From Firm-13 sp964617375 (GTDB taxonomy: Bacteria > Bacillota > Clostridia > Saccharofermentanales > Saccharofermentanaceae), in the NCBI GenBank assembly GCA_964617375.1, contig CAZTXQ010000001.1:1-64000 (forward strand): a stretch of DNA of 64,000 bases, written 5' to 3'. Of the stretch, positions 1 to 7,821 are shown piece by piece; position 1 is the stretch's first letter, and every line of letters begins with the position of its first letter. The notes beneath the pieces were generated by a model. It worked only from the letters and a program-made list of their open reading frames with translations. It did no database searches and was not told the origin of the DNA. Both the position numbers and the translations under genes were made by a program.

Positions 1-28
1 TTGCTCTAACCAACTGAGCTAAAGGCCC
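1..28 (-). tRNA. tRNA 5' part, probably tRNA-Ile (cut by window edge)
   Basis: Read on the minus strand the tRNA begins GGGCCTT, then TAGCTCAGTTGGTTAGAGC, a normal acceptor 5' arm and D-arm. The anticodon lies outside the window. The GGGCC acceptor start with this D-arm is typical of bacterial tRNA-Ile(GAU), but the identity is inferred from the 5' part only. A good promoter lies 63 nt upstream. Confidence 0.8.
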
Positions 29-90
29 ATGCTCATCAAAACCGTGAATGTCTCGTGTGAGGCGTTCTGCATTTCTGAAGCGCAAGTAGG

Positions 91-119
91 ATTATATACA
101 TAACTTGACGGCTCGTCAA
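91..119 (-). promoter_or_regulatory. sigma-A promoter of the partial tRNA
   Basis: On the minus strand TTGACG (114-119) and TATAAT (91-96) are separated by 17 nt. This near-consensus promoter points at the tRNA whose 5' end is at 28. The -35 lies in a short inverted repeat, CTTGACGAGCCGTCAAG. Confidence 0.75.
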
Positions 120-173
120 GCCTCAATTTTTAAAAACATATCAACGGCTAATAGATAGTATGCATATAGCCTA

Positions 174-2351
174 TTATTCATTTAGATAAATATTCATACG
201 GCTATTCAAAATAGCAGCCATCTCACTCGGAGAATTGTCCCCGGATAGACATGGTGCACTTTCTTCATCGATTATATTTGCCAGATCGCGATCGTAATAA
301 TAAACGCAATTAAGAGAAGCCACCGCCTCTCGGAAGCGGAGGATCGATTCCTCGGATACTGCTGTTTTACTCGTTAGGTCGAGCGCCGTATTCTCTTCTG
401 CTGTTCGAAGCTCAGGATACATTGCTTTATCAATCAGAGACTCAAAAGCCGCTGTACTGACTGGGATCGTATTTAATTCAATGCATTTTTGCTGCACCTC
501 ATCCGACATAATAATATTCATAAACGCCCAACAGGCATCCGGATAATTGCTTCCGGCTGAAATACCCATCATTCTGGAGGGTGCAAGAACTCGCTTGCTT
601 TCATACACAGAAGGATAGCCGACATAAATCATTTCAGAAGAACTCAATTTCTCATAAGATTCATAGTCCTGCGGACAGTAAATATAGGCGGGTATCATGG
701 CTGCTTTTCCCGTAACATATTGCTCACGGTCATTCACTCCGCCAACATAATTATCCGGATTTCCGTTCTTCTGCGCGTATTGTATGATTTCAGATAGCTG
801 CTCTGCCGTGATTGAGAATTTTCCCGAACTATCACAAAAGTCATCCAGTCCAAATTGAATTACAACACTGACAAGCTCAGATGACAGTGCGTTTTGAAGC
901 AAAGCCTCTCCCTCTTCAAGCTTTGCATAGTGTTCATTCATCATATGGATTGTGACATCCTCGTCTGTCTCAAAAACGCTCGTATTAGAAATATACCCCT
1001 GCATGATAAAGGAAGGGAAAATACGGTACAGGGAATCACCGGATTTCATCAGATTGAATACACTCTCAACCCAGTCCCCAGAGTTGATATCACCATCTTT
1101 ATTCAGATAGGGCATCATATCAATAACAATGCCGCGTTCGCCTAATTCGTTAAAATCAAATAAATCATTTCCATATAGAATGTCCTGACCCTTTCCTAAA
1201 GACATATCAGAAATCATAGATGCCTTTGCTCTGGTGTAACTTGCGTTATCCGTCAAAGGATATACATCAAAGTAATCCACGGTATTAATCCTATACTCTT
1301 TGTTGGTTGTGTTGAACTGATAGACGGCATACTGAATTATAGGATCAGATGAAACTCCATAACCACCGATCGTCAACGCTGTCTTTCCTTCGTTTGGATT
1401 GGTCTCGCAATGTTTCATCAGAATAATTTCTTCCCGTTGATTCTGACCAACCGGAGATACAACCCGGACGATCAGATCATTGCTCAGAACATAATCTTTG
1501 GTAATATTATATACATAAGAAAATGGAGGCAGGTCTGTATCATTCCAGGAAAGAATCTCGCATACTTTTCCAGCTTTCGCGTCACATTCACCAATTCCAT
1601 CGGTTGTTTTTATGTAAGGTCCGTTTTGCGAGCAGCAAATGCCTGTCAGAGCTATTTCTTTCTCGCGGATTCCTGTGCTTTTTGTTACAAAGGAACCAGT
1701 ATCAACACTCAGTGTGCCGATATATATTTCTTTATCTGAACCATAAAGTACAGAAGCTTCTCCATTTTCTGCAAATATTTGTTCTGTTGTAACATCTCCC
1801 GGGATTTCCTGCTTCGAAATAACCTTTCCGTCGCGTATCGTGATGAATGAGTTATTTACTAACAGAACCCATGCGTCATCAACAAAAGCCGCATCTGAAA
1901 TATAACCGTCAACAGGGATAAAAATAATCATTGGCTGTGAATCATCCGGGGTGTATTCAAGAATAACGGAACCACTTTTTTGTGATGTACCCTGTACCGC
2001 AATATTTTCGCCAAGGCTTTCTATAGATACACCATAAAAAACGTCATCTGGAATACGAATATCCTGAGACTTTTGCATCTTGCCATTTATGTCAGTCCAT
2101 ACAAGTTTGTAAGATATGACCTGACCTTTCTCATCAGATACCTGCCGTAAATATACGATATTTGGTCCAACCAGACAGATATCCATTGTCTTCTCGGATG
2201 GGCTGTTGTCACTCCCCCAATCCAATTCGCTTGCAGTAAAAGCAGCACAATCACGCTGTATGATTTTATCTTCCTTGGCGGGATTCCTGCTGCAGGAAGT
2301 ACAGGCTAAAACACACAATGTAAGAATGAAAGATACAATTTTCTTCATCAT
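174..2351 (-). CDS. lipoprotein with N-terminal repeat region and C-terminal solute-binding-like domain
   Basis: This is a 725-residue exported lipoprotein. The start MMKKIVSFILTL gives a signal peptide with a cysteine lipobox (VLAC, or TSC just after). Residues of about 50-300 are rich in short beta-strand patterns that resemble a propeller. From about residue 320 to the end the pattern resembles bacterial extracellular solute-binding proteins (an ITIGGYG-like first strand, a YQFN segment, DILYGNDLF, and late alpha-helices). No transporter permease or ATPase is adjacent, so a transport role is open; a sensing or scaffold role is possible. The ATG at 2351 follows the upstream lipoprotein stop codon by 2 nt, indicating translational coupling. 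The open frame extends upstream, but only this start places a signal peptide at the N-terminus. Confidence 0.75.
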   Translation of the reverse strand: MMKKIVSFILTLCVLACTSCSRNPAKEDKIIQRDCAAFTASELDWGSDNSPSEKTMDICLVGPNIVYLRQVSDEKGQVISYKLVWTDINGKMQKSQDIRIPDDVFYGVSIESLGENIAVQGTSQKSGSVILEYTPDDSQPMIIFIPVDGYISDAAFVDDAWVLLVNNSFITIRDGKVISKQEIPGDVTTEQIFAENGEASVLYGSDKEIYIGTLSVDTGSFVTKSTGIREKEIALTGICCSQNGPYIKTTDGIGECDAKAGKVCEILSWNDTDLPPFSYVYNITKDYVLSNDLIVRVVSPVGQNQREEIILMKHCETNPNEGKTALTIGGYGVSSDPIIQYAVYQFNTTNKEYRINTVDYFDVYPLTDNASYTRAKASMISDMSLGKGQDILYGNDLFDFNELGERGIVIDMMPYLNKDGDINSGDWVESVFNLMKSGDSLYRIFPSFIMQGYISNTSVFETDEDVTIHMMNEHYAKLEEGEALLQNALSSELVSVVIQFGLDDFCDSSGKFSITAEQLSEIIQYAQKNGNPDNYVGGVNDREQYVTGKAAMIPAYIYCPQDYESYEKLSSSEMIYVGYPSVYESKRVLAPSRMMGISAGSNYPDACWAFMNIIMSDEVQQKCIELNTIPVSTAAFESLIDKAMYPELRTAEENTALDLTSKTAVSEESILRFREAVASLNCVYYYDRDLANIIDEESAPCLSGDNSPSEMAAILNSRMNIYLNE

Positions 2352-2353
2352 AT

Positions 2354-3640
2354 TTATATACCGGATCCAGTACTTGATGTGGTATTGATATACTCCCCTG
2401 TTAATGCATTTATATAAGCACAAGCAAACTCTTTGCCGCTCTGCGGATCATCCTTGTCAACTCTTCTTTCACATCTGATTTGCCAGCACGGTACTATGGA
2501 AACCTCTGTATCCATATAGTCTTGAAAACAGACATAGGATAATTCGATATTGTTAATTGTTATTTCTCCGTTTGCATAATTCGTCAGGGAATACAGGGAC
2601 TCGTTTTGAACAGGCGAATGCAGGGTTTGAGAAAAAGTATACAGTGCCTGCGTTAAGGAACACATTTGACCTTCTGATTGAATCTGGCAGTTATCTGTAT
2701 ACAAAGTTATACATACAAATTCCACTCCTGCGGATGTAACCAAAACCTCTATGTGTGGGCCATAAAGTTTTGTACTGTCTTCATTCGATGTCGGTATCTT
2801 TCCACTATTCATTAAATAACCTAAACAATCTCCACTGACTGGAAATTTGTTTAGTTCATATCGCATAGTAAATAGATACGCATTCTCTTTTTCGGTCCAG
2901 CCATTTGGTAGATTCTTCTCTGCAGCAGCGACATCCTCACCATAGGACTTTGAAAGTAAATAGGCCGACTCCAGCGCGGTGTATGACAGCCGCTTAACCT
3001 GATAACAGGATGCGACCGGTATCCCTTCTTTTTCCAAGACCGCTGCCGCCTGTTCATATGCTTCCTTTTCAGACGCGAACGAAAAATCTTCTGATGCCAA
3101 TTGGTCCTGTGCTACATTAATGATAAAACCATGGATGCTGTTGCCATGCTCTGAATACCAAACAACGCTGTCCGGGAAAGTAATATGCTGATAATTCGTG
3201 TCATTTTGATCTGTATATGTATCACGATAAACAGTTCCGGAATATAGCATCGTACTATTACCGCACGGACTGGACTCGGAACTGATATGAGTCAAATCAT
3301 CACTGATAAACATGCTGCGTGCTTCATCTGTAAAACCCTGAATATTGCCGGAATAAGTATATCCTGTTCCCGGCATTTCCAGATCACAGCTCGAAATGAT
3401 ATCGGCATCAATCACAATATCGGATGTCAATTGTCCGGTAAGATGCGGCTGTCCTTGTGTATTTTCTCCAATAGTAAGGTTTTCAAAATCAATTTCACCT
3501 TCATTGTCGACAGAAGATGAAAGCGGAACCGCAACACTCGTTGAAGCAGATGTTGGGTCGTTAGTTTCCTGGTTTTGTATAGAACAGGAGCAAAGAATAA
3601 AGACAGAGATGATCAGGATCAAAATACATGTTTTATTCAT
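2354..3640 (-). CDS. lipoprotein of unknown function
   Basis: The 428-residue protein starts MNKTCILILIISVFILCSC, a signal peptide ending in an ILCSC lipobox, followed by a Ser/Thr-rich linker of about 30 residues. The remainder is a soluble extracellular domain with no family I recognise. GGAGG lies 4 nt upstream of the ATG at 3640. The gene sits between a small secreted protein and the large solute-binding-like lipoprotein, all on one strand, so the three probably form one cell-surface operon. Composition is AT-rich compared with the metabolic genes downstream. Confidence 0.75.
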   Translation of the reverse strand: MNKTCILILIISVFILCSCSIQNQETNDPTSASTSVAVPLSSSVDNEGEIDFENLTIGENTQGQPHLTGQLTSDIVIDADIISSCDLEMPGTGYTYSGNIQGFTDEARSMFISDDLTHISSESSPCGNSTMLYSGTVYRDTYTDQNDTNYQHITFPDSVVWYSEHGNSIHGFIINVAQDQLASEDFSFASEKEAYEQAAAVLEKEGIPVASCYQVKRLSYTALESAYLLSKSYGEDVAAAEKNLPNGWTEKENAYLFTMRYELNKFPVSGDCLGYLMNSGKIPTSNEDSTKLYGPHIEVLVTSAGVEFVCITLYTDNCQIQSEGQMCSLTQALYTFSQTLHSPVQNESLYSLTNYANGEITINNIELSYVCFQDYMDTEVSIVPCWQIRCERRVDKDDPQSGKEFACAYINALTGEYINTTSSTGSGI

Positions 3641-3659
3641 TTTACCTCCATGAATAAGA

Positions 3660-3689
3660 ATGCAGGGGGCGGTTAACCGCCCCCTGCAT
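3660..3689. repeat. perfect 30-bp palindrome between two exported-protein genes
   Basis: Thirteen-nt arms (ATGCAGGGGGCGG and its exact complement) flank a TTAA centre. The palindrome lies after the stop codon of the small secreted protein (3700) and 20 nt before the lipoprotein start (3640). Neither side has a U-tract, so it is not a classical terminator. In the polycistronic RNA it would form a very stable hairpin that could block 3' exonucleases or attenuate the downstream genes. Confidence 0.8.
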
Positions 3690-3699
3690 ATCGAATCAA

Positions 3700-4140
3700 T
3701 TACGGATTCCAACGAATAGAATAACTAATTGTTGAAGATACAGAAACACTGCTCAGGCTGCTTTTAAGACTATAATACCAACCGCTATTCCCTAAGTTTG
3801 TGTAATAGTTTCCATATAAGCGATTCCCATTTGCACTGCAGGATGTTCCATAAAAATTTACTGCGTTTGCTGCCGATACGCCATCGTGATATGGTCGAAA
3901 AATCAAACTATTGCTGCCTACTGAACCAGCTTGAACACCGGCTGCCGAACAGGAAACCAAATTTACGCAATAAGAACTTGATGAGGAACTCTTATACACA
4001 CACACATTTGATACATATGCCGAATCTGAACCTCTACTTACAGTAAGACCAGAAAGGGCTTGAGTGTCAGCGGATACAGTATTAATGCTCAATGAAATAA
4101 TAAATAGTACGGAAATAAATATTGATAAATATTTTTTCAT
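3700..4140 (-). CDS. small secreted protein with signal peptide, unknown function
   Basis: The 146-residue product begins MKKYLSIFISVLF and has a signal peptide probably cleaved at VSA/DTQ. The mature part, about 120 residues, is rich in Ser, Tyr, Asn and Gly and has four cysteines that could form disulfides, and it ends in an aromatic SIRWNP tail. No known domain is recognised. An AAAGGA ribosome-binding site supports the ATG at 4140; the longer upstream frame has no signal peptide at its start. It is the first gene of the exported-protein operon and is followed by a strong hairpin, a layout often used to express the first product most highly. A bacteriocin-like or adhesive role is possible but unsupported. 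Confidence 0.7.
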   Translation of the reverse strand: MKKYLSIFISVLFIISLSINTVSADTQALSGLTVSRGSDSAYVSNVCVYKSSSSSSYCVNLVSCSAAGVQAGSVGSNSLIFRPYHDGVSAANAVNFYGTSCSANGNRLYGNYYTNLGNSGWYYSLKSSLSSVSVSSTISYSIRWNP

Positions 4141-4202
4141 AGTGCGATCCTTTCTGTGAATCATAAAATATAGGATGATTATATGTGTGATAATATATCT
4201 GA

Positions 4203-4232
4203 ATAATATCACGGACATATCATGATTGTAAA
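4203..4232 (-). promoter_or_regulatory. candidate promoter of the secreted-protein operon
   Basis: On the minus strand TTTACA (4227-4232) and TATTAT (4203-4208) are separated by 18 nt, with an extended -10 TG motif. The stretch 4141-4366 is otherwise very AT-rich and holds no gene or RNA structure I can support. Confidence 0.4.
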
Positions 4233-4366
4233 GAATATAATGATAATAAAAAAACAGATGGCACATTAATAATATAATGATGCATCTTCTAGACATAATT
4301 AGTTAAAAATCAGATTGATTAAACGCGATATGATAGCATAATAATAACTATTAATATATTATAATA

Positions 4367-4404
4367 AAAATCGCGTTCCAGCAGGACTGCCAAAACGCGA
4401 TTTT
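4367..4404 (-). terminator. intrinsic terminator downstream of asd
   Basis: An 11-bp stem (AACGCGATTTT pairs with AAAATCGCGTT) closes a 16-nt loop. On the minus strand it runs into TTTTTATTAT. It begins 31 nt after the asd stop codon and separates asd from the exported-protein operon. Confidence 0.8.
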
Positions 4405-4434
4405 AAAACTCAATATGTTTATCATAATAATTGC

Positions 4435-5520
4435 TTATTTCGCCGAGATATATCCCAACTTTGTGAGAAGCTCCGCAGTAAGAACGGCACCGCCGGCGGC
4501 ACCGCGCAGCGTGTTGTGCGAAAGACAGGTAAACTTGTAATCGAAGATGTTGTCTTCGCGAAGACGCCCGATCGTAACGCCCATACCCTTCTCAAACATG
4601 GCATCGAGCAAAGGCTGAGGACGGTTGTCTTCATCAATATATTTGAGAAACGGTTTTGGTGCGCTGGGAAGGTCAAGCTTCTGCGCCTCACCCTCGAAAG
4701 ATGCCCATCGCTTCAGTATTTCTTCCCTGGAAGGTTTCTTCTTAAAGGAAACAGAGACGGCAGCTGTATGGCCTTCCTGGACGGCTACACGGTAACACTG
4801 TGCCGATATAACCGTATCTTCCGAAGGAACGATTGAATCGCTTCCGACAGAACCCCAAATCTTCAGCGGTTCCTTCTCACTCTTCTCTTCCTCTCCGCCG
4901 ATGTAAGGAATCATATTGCCTACCATCTCCGGCCAGTCGGAAAAAGTCTTGCCGGCACCGGAAATCGCCTGGTATGTGCAGACGGAAATCTTCTCGATTC
5001 CGAAATCCTTAAGCGGCGAAAGAGCCGGGACGTAGCTCTGAATCGAGCAGTTCGGCTTGGCGGTAATGAAACCGCGCTTTGTCCCGAGACGCTTCTTCTG
5101 AGCGTCGATGATCGCCGCATGATCGGCGTTCAGTTCCGGAATGATCACCGGGACATCCGGTGTCCAGCGGTGCGCGGAGTTGTTCGATACGACAGGAATC
5201 TCGAGTTTGGCTATCTTCTCTTCGAGAGCACGGATCTCGTCCTTCTTCATGTCAACGGCACAAAAGACAAAATCAACGGTCTCGCACAGCTTCTCAATCT
5301 CGTCTGTTCCGTAGACAACCATGTCTTTAATATATTCAGGCATCGCGACATCAATCTTCCAGCGTCCGCCGACGGCCTCTTCGTATCTCTTGCCTGCGGA
5401 GCGCGGGGATGCCGCAACCGCCGTGCATGTAAACCACGGATGATTCTCAAGGAGCGAAATAAAACGCTGCCCGACATATCCTGTTCCGCCGATTACACCT
5501 ACTCTTAATTTCTTGTCCAT
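4435..5520 (-). CDS. asd: aspartate-semialdehyde dehydrogenase (archaeal/fungal-type)
   Basis: The enzyme reduces aspartyl phosphate to aspartate semialdehyde, the branch point to lysine/diaminopimelate, threonine and methionine. The 361-residue protein has the NADP-binding GGTGYVG at residues 11-17, the nucleophile Cys158 in AKPNCSIQ, and His251 in QEGHTA as the likely general base. The spacing and length fit the archaeal-type Asd family rather than the E. coli type. AGGAGAG lies 8 nt before the ATG at 5520. The gene is monocistronic, with its own promoter and terminator. No lysine riboswitch is visible in the leader of about 105 nt, though the leader has a GTCCTT/AAGGAC hairpin and a CGGAGCG/CGCTCCG pairing close to the ribosome-binding site. 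Confidence 0.95.
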   Translation of the reverse strand: MDKKLRVGVIGGTGYVGQRFISLLENHPWFTCTAVAASPRSAGKRYEEAVGGRWKIDVAMPEYIKDMVVYGTDEIEKLCETVDFVFCAVDMKKDEIRALEEKIAKLEIPVVSNNSAHRWTPDVPVIIPELNADHAAIIDAQKKRLGTKRGFITAKPNCSIQSYVPALSPLKDFGIEKISVCTYQAISGAGKTFSDWPEMVGNMIPYIGGEEEKSEKEPLKIWGSVGSDSIVPSEDTVISAQCYRVAVQEGHTAAVSVSFKKKPSREEILKRWASFEGEAQKLDLPSAPKPFLKYIDEDNRPQPLLDAMFEKGMGVTIGRLREDNIFDYKFTCLSHNTLRGAAGGAVLTAELLTKLGYISAK

Positions 5521-5633
5521 GAACGATTCTCTCCTCTCGTACGGAGCGTTGATTTCATGGTCATCGCGTCTGTTATCGACCAAAAACCCGCTCCGCTGTC
5601 CTTCCCACAAGGACATATGTGTTTGATGGAAGT

Positions 5634-5662
5634 ATAATAGCATATTCATTTCATCGATGCAA
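5634..5662 (-). promoter_or_regulatory. asd promoter
   Basis: On the minus strand TTGCAT (5657-5662) and TATTAT (5634-5639) are separated by 17 nt, with an extended -10 TG. It is back to back with the candidate xerC promoter. Confidence 0.6.
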
Positions 5663-5690
5663 CCCGGTTTTCGCGCGTAATTTATGAATA

Positions 5691-5719
5691 TTGAACCGGC
5701 CGTTATGTTAAAATATGTA
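5691..5719 (+). promoter_or_regulatory. candidate promoter of the XerC-like recombinase gene
   Basis: TTGAAC (5691-5696) and TATGTA (5714-5719) are separated by 17 nt. A start site near 5726 would leave a short leader carrying the AAAGGAGG ribosome-binding site. Confidence 0.4.
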
Positions 5720-5747
5720 CATTACGTATAAAGGAGGCAGATGCCTT

Positions 5748-6770
5748 ATGGATTCCGGTCCTGCCGGCGCTCTGTCGGACAAAACAAATTCTTTCCCGAT
5801 ACTTGATCAATATTCCAATTACATGCAGGCCGTTAAAGAGCGGTCTCCTTTGACGATGAAGGAATACCGGTATGATCTTGTACTGTTTTTTCGCTTCCTT
5901 AAGAGGGATCGCGGACAAATTGCCAAGGATATGCCCTTTAACGATATTTCCATACAGGATATCGACGCCGCCTTCCTCAAGTCGATCACCACGGATGATC
6001 TTTTTGTATTCCTGATTTATCTGTCCAGAGAAAGACATACTTCCGCGGCAACCCGTGCGCGAAAAGCTGCGACACTCAAGTCTTTTTTCAAGTACCTCTG
6101 CCAGAAAAGAAAACTGATTCCCGAAGACCCTTCGTATGAACTTGATTCGCCGAAATTGAAAAGACGCCTTCCCCACTATCTGTCACTTGAAGAAAGTGTC
6201 GGTCTGCTGTCAACGGCCGCAGAATCCGAACATGGCAGCCGGGAAAGAGATTACTGCATTCTGACGCTCTTTTTGAACTGCGGTATGCGTCTGTCCGAGC
6301 TGTCCGGCATCAATCTTTCCAATATACATGAAAATACCCTCACCGTAATCGGCAAGGGTAATAAGGAACGTACGATTTATCTGAATGCAGCCTGTATGTC
6401 TGCCCTGGAGGACTGGTTTAAGGTCCGTCCGGATAAAGGTCTTAAAGATCCGAATGCCTTGTTCATAAGCCGCCTGGGCCGCCGCTTAAGCAACCAGATG
6501 ATCCAGTATACCGCCAAACGGCTATTCCGCGAGGCTGGGATCGATCCGAGCGTGTATTCGGTTCACAAACTTCGCCATACCGCTGCAACCCTGATGTACA
6601 AATACGGTCAGGTCGATATCCGGAGTCTGCAGACGATTCTCGGTCATTCAAGCGTCGCGACCACCCAGATCTATACGCATGTGGACGATGAACTCCTGCA
6701 TTCCGCCGTCGACAAGAACCCCCTTTCGGGAATCAAGTCGGGTATGTCCTCCCCAGAATCACGGACATAG
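5748..6770 (+). CDS. xerC: tyrosine recombinase, XerC/XerD-like
   Basis: This 340-residue site-specific recombinase has an N-terminal SAM-like core-binding domain (about residues 20-120) and a C-terminal catalytic domain. All catalytic residues are present: Arg181, Lys203, His273, Arg276, His300 and Tyr309. The length and the LGH...IYTHV tail fit chromosomal Xer proteins that resolve chromosome dimers, rather than phage integrases. AAAGGAGG at 5730-5737 supports the ATG at 5748; a closer ATG at 5741 is out of frame. The 3' end overlaps the convergent DAHP synthase gene by 38 bp. No mobile-element genes surround it. Confidence 0.88.
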   Translation: MDSGPAGALSDKTNSFPILDQYSNYMQAVKERSPLTMKEYRYDLVLFFRFLKRDRGQIAKDMPFNDISIQDIDAAFLKSITTDDLFVFLIYLSRERHTSAATRARKAATLKSFFKYLCQKRKLIPEDPSYELDSPKLKRRLPHYLSLEESVGLLSTAAESEHGSRERDYCILTLFLNCGMRLSELSGINLSNIHENTLTVIGKGNKERTIYLNAACMSALEDWFKVRPDKGLKDPNALFISRLGRRLSNQMIQYTAKRLFREAGIDPSVYSVHKLRHTAATLMYKYGQVDIRSLQTILGHSSVATTQIYTHVDDELLHSAVDKNPLSGIKSGMSSPESRT

Positions 6771-7752
6771 CACGAATATCATCGGTCAAAGCCCGGTAGG
6801 CATCCGGCGTCAGCTGCTGTGCGGCATCGGAAAGCGCACATCTCGGATTCGGATGTACTTCGATAATGAGACCGTCCGCACCGGCGGCAATGGCCGCCAG
6901 GGAGAGCGGTGCGACATAAGAAGCCTTACCTGCCGCGTGACTTGGATCCACAATGACAGGAAGATGTGTTTTGCTCTTCAGGACCGGTACGGCGCTTAAA
7001 TCGAGCGTGCTTCTGGTCGCCGTCTCAAAGGTCCGTATGCCTCTCTCGCAAAGTACGATTTTGTAGTTGCCCTCGCTCATGATATATTCCGCGGATCCGA
7101 GCCATTCGTCGATTGTTTCGGCGATGCCGCGCTTCAGAAGAACGGGAATCCCGGACTTGCCGACGGCAGACAGGAGACGGAAATTCTGAGCGTTTCTTGC
7201 ACCGATCTGAATCATGTCCAGATAATCGGCCGCGTACTCAATATCGTTTTCCGATGTGATCTCACTGATGACCAGAAGATCATGACGGTCGGCCACACGG
7301 CGCAGAATCTGAAGGCCTTCTTTTTCGAGCCCCTGAAAAGCATACGGTGATGTTCTCGGCTTGTAGGCGCCGCCCCGCAGAAATTTCGCGCCGCAGGCAC
7401 GGACGGCCTTTGCGACCGTCTCCACCTGCTCTTCGCTCTCAACGGCACAAGGGCCTGCCATCATGATGAGCTCTTTGCCGCCTAAGGTCACGTTCTTGAT
7501 GTCGAAAGCAGTCCCTTCCGGGCGGAAAGCTCGGCTCGCGAGCTTATAAGATTCCATGATCGGGACAAGCTTCTCGACGGCCGGAAGGACCTCAAGAGAA
7601 TCCATGGACAGACGGCTCTTGTCGCCGATTACACCGATGATCAGTCTTTCGGAGCCTTCGGATACATGGGCGGTCAGCCCGTGTGATTCAAGCTGATCGA
7701 GAATTTCGCGCACCTGTTCCTGGGATGCACCGGGTTTCACTACAATAATCAT
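6733..7752 (-). CDS. aroF: 3-deoxy-7-phosphoheptulonate synthase (DAHP synthase, class I beta)
   Basis: It condenses phosphoenolpyruvate with erythrose 4-phosphate, the first step of the shikimate pathway. The 339-residue protein begins with a ferredoxin-like regulatory domain (MIIVVKPGASQEQV, about residues 1-70) as in Thermotoga-type enzymes, where it confers feedback inhibition. The barrel follows, with MAGPCAVES, GGAYKPRTSPY and a late DPSHAAGK. A GCAGGAG site precedes the ATG at 7752. The gene lies 69 nt downstream of the M18 aminopeptidase gene with no strong terminator between, so cotranscription is possible. Confidence 0.93.
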   Translation of the reverse strand: MIIVVKPGASQEQVREILDQLESHGLTAHVSEGSERLIIGVIGDKSRLSMDSLEVLPAVEKLVPIMESYKLASRAFRPEGTAFDIKNVTLGGKELIMMAGPCAVESEEQVETVAKAVRACGAKFLRGGAYKPRTSPYAFQGLEKEGLQILRRVADRHDLLVISEITSENDIEYAADYLDMIQIGARNAQNFRLLSAVGKSGIPVLLKRGIAETIDEWLGSAEYIMSEGNYKIVLCERGIRTFETATRSTLDLSAVPVLKSKTHLPVIVDPSHAAGKASYVAPLSLAAIAAGADGLIIEVHPNPRCALSDAAQQLTPDAYRALTDDIRAMSVILGRTYPT

Positions 7753-7821
7753 AAACTCCTGCTTTCCTGCCCGCTCGCGGGGCAACTACCATACTACAAG
7801 AACAAATAATACCCTAAGTGA

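Noticed and set aside
5521..5640. A lysine riboswitch before asd
   Set aside because: The leader is about 105 nt, shorter than that riboswitch, and conserved core motifs are missing.
1..6770. An integrated element between the tRNA at the left edge and the XerC-like recombinase
   Set aside because: The tRNA points out of the window, so its 3' end is not the junction. The recombinase is of housekeeping type, asd lies between, and there is no integrase-linked cargo or visible att duplication.
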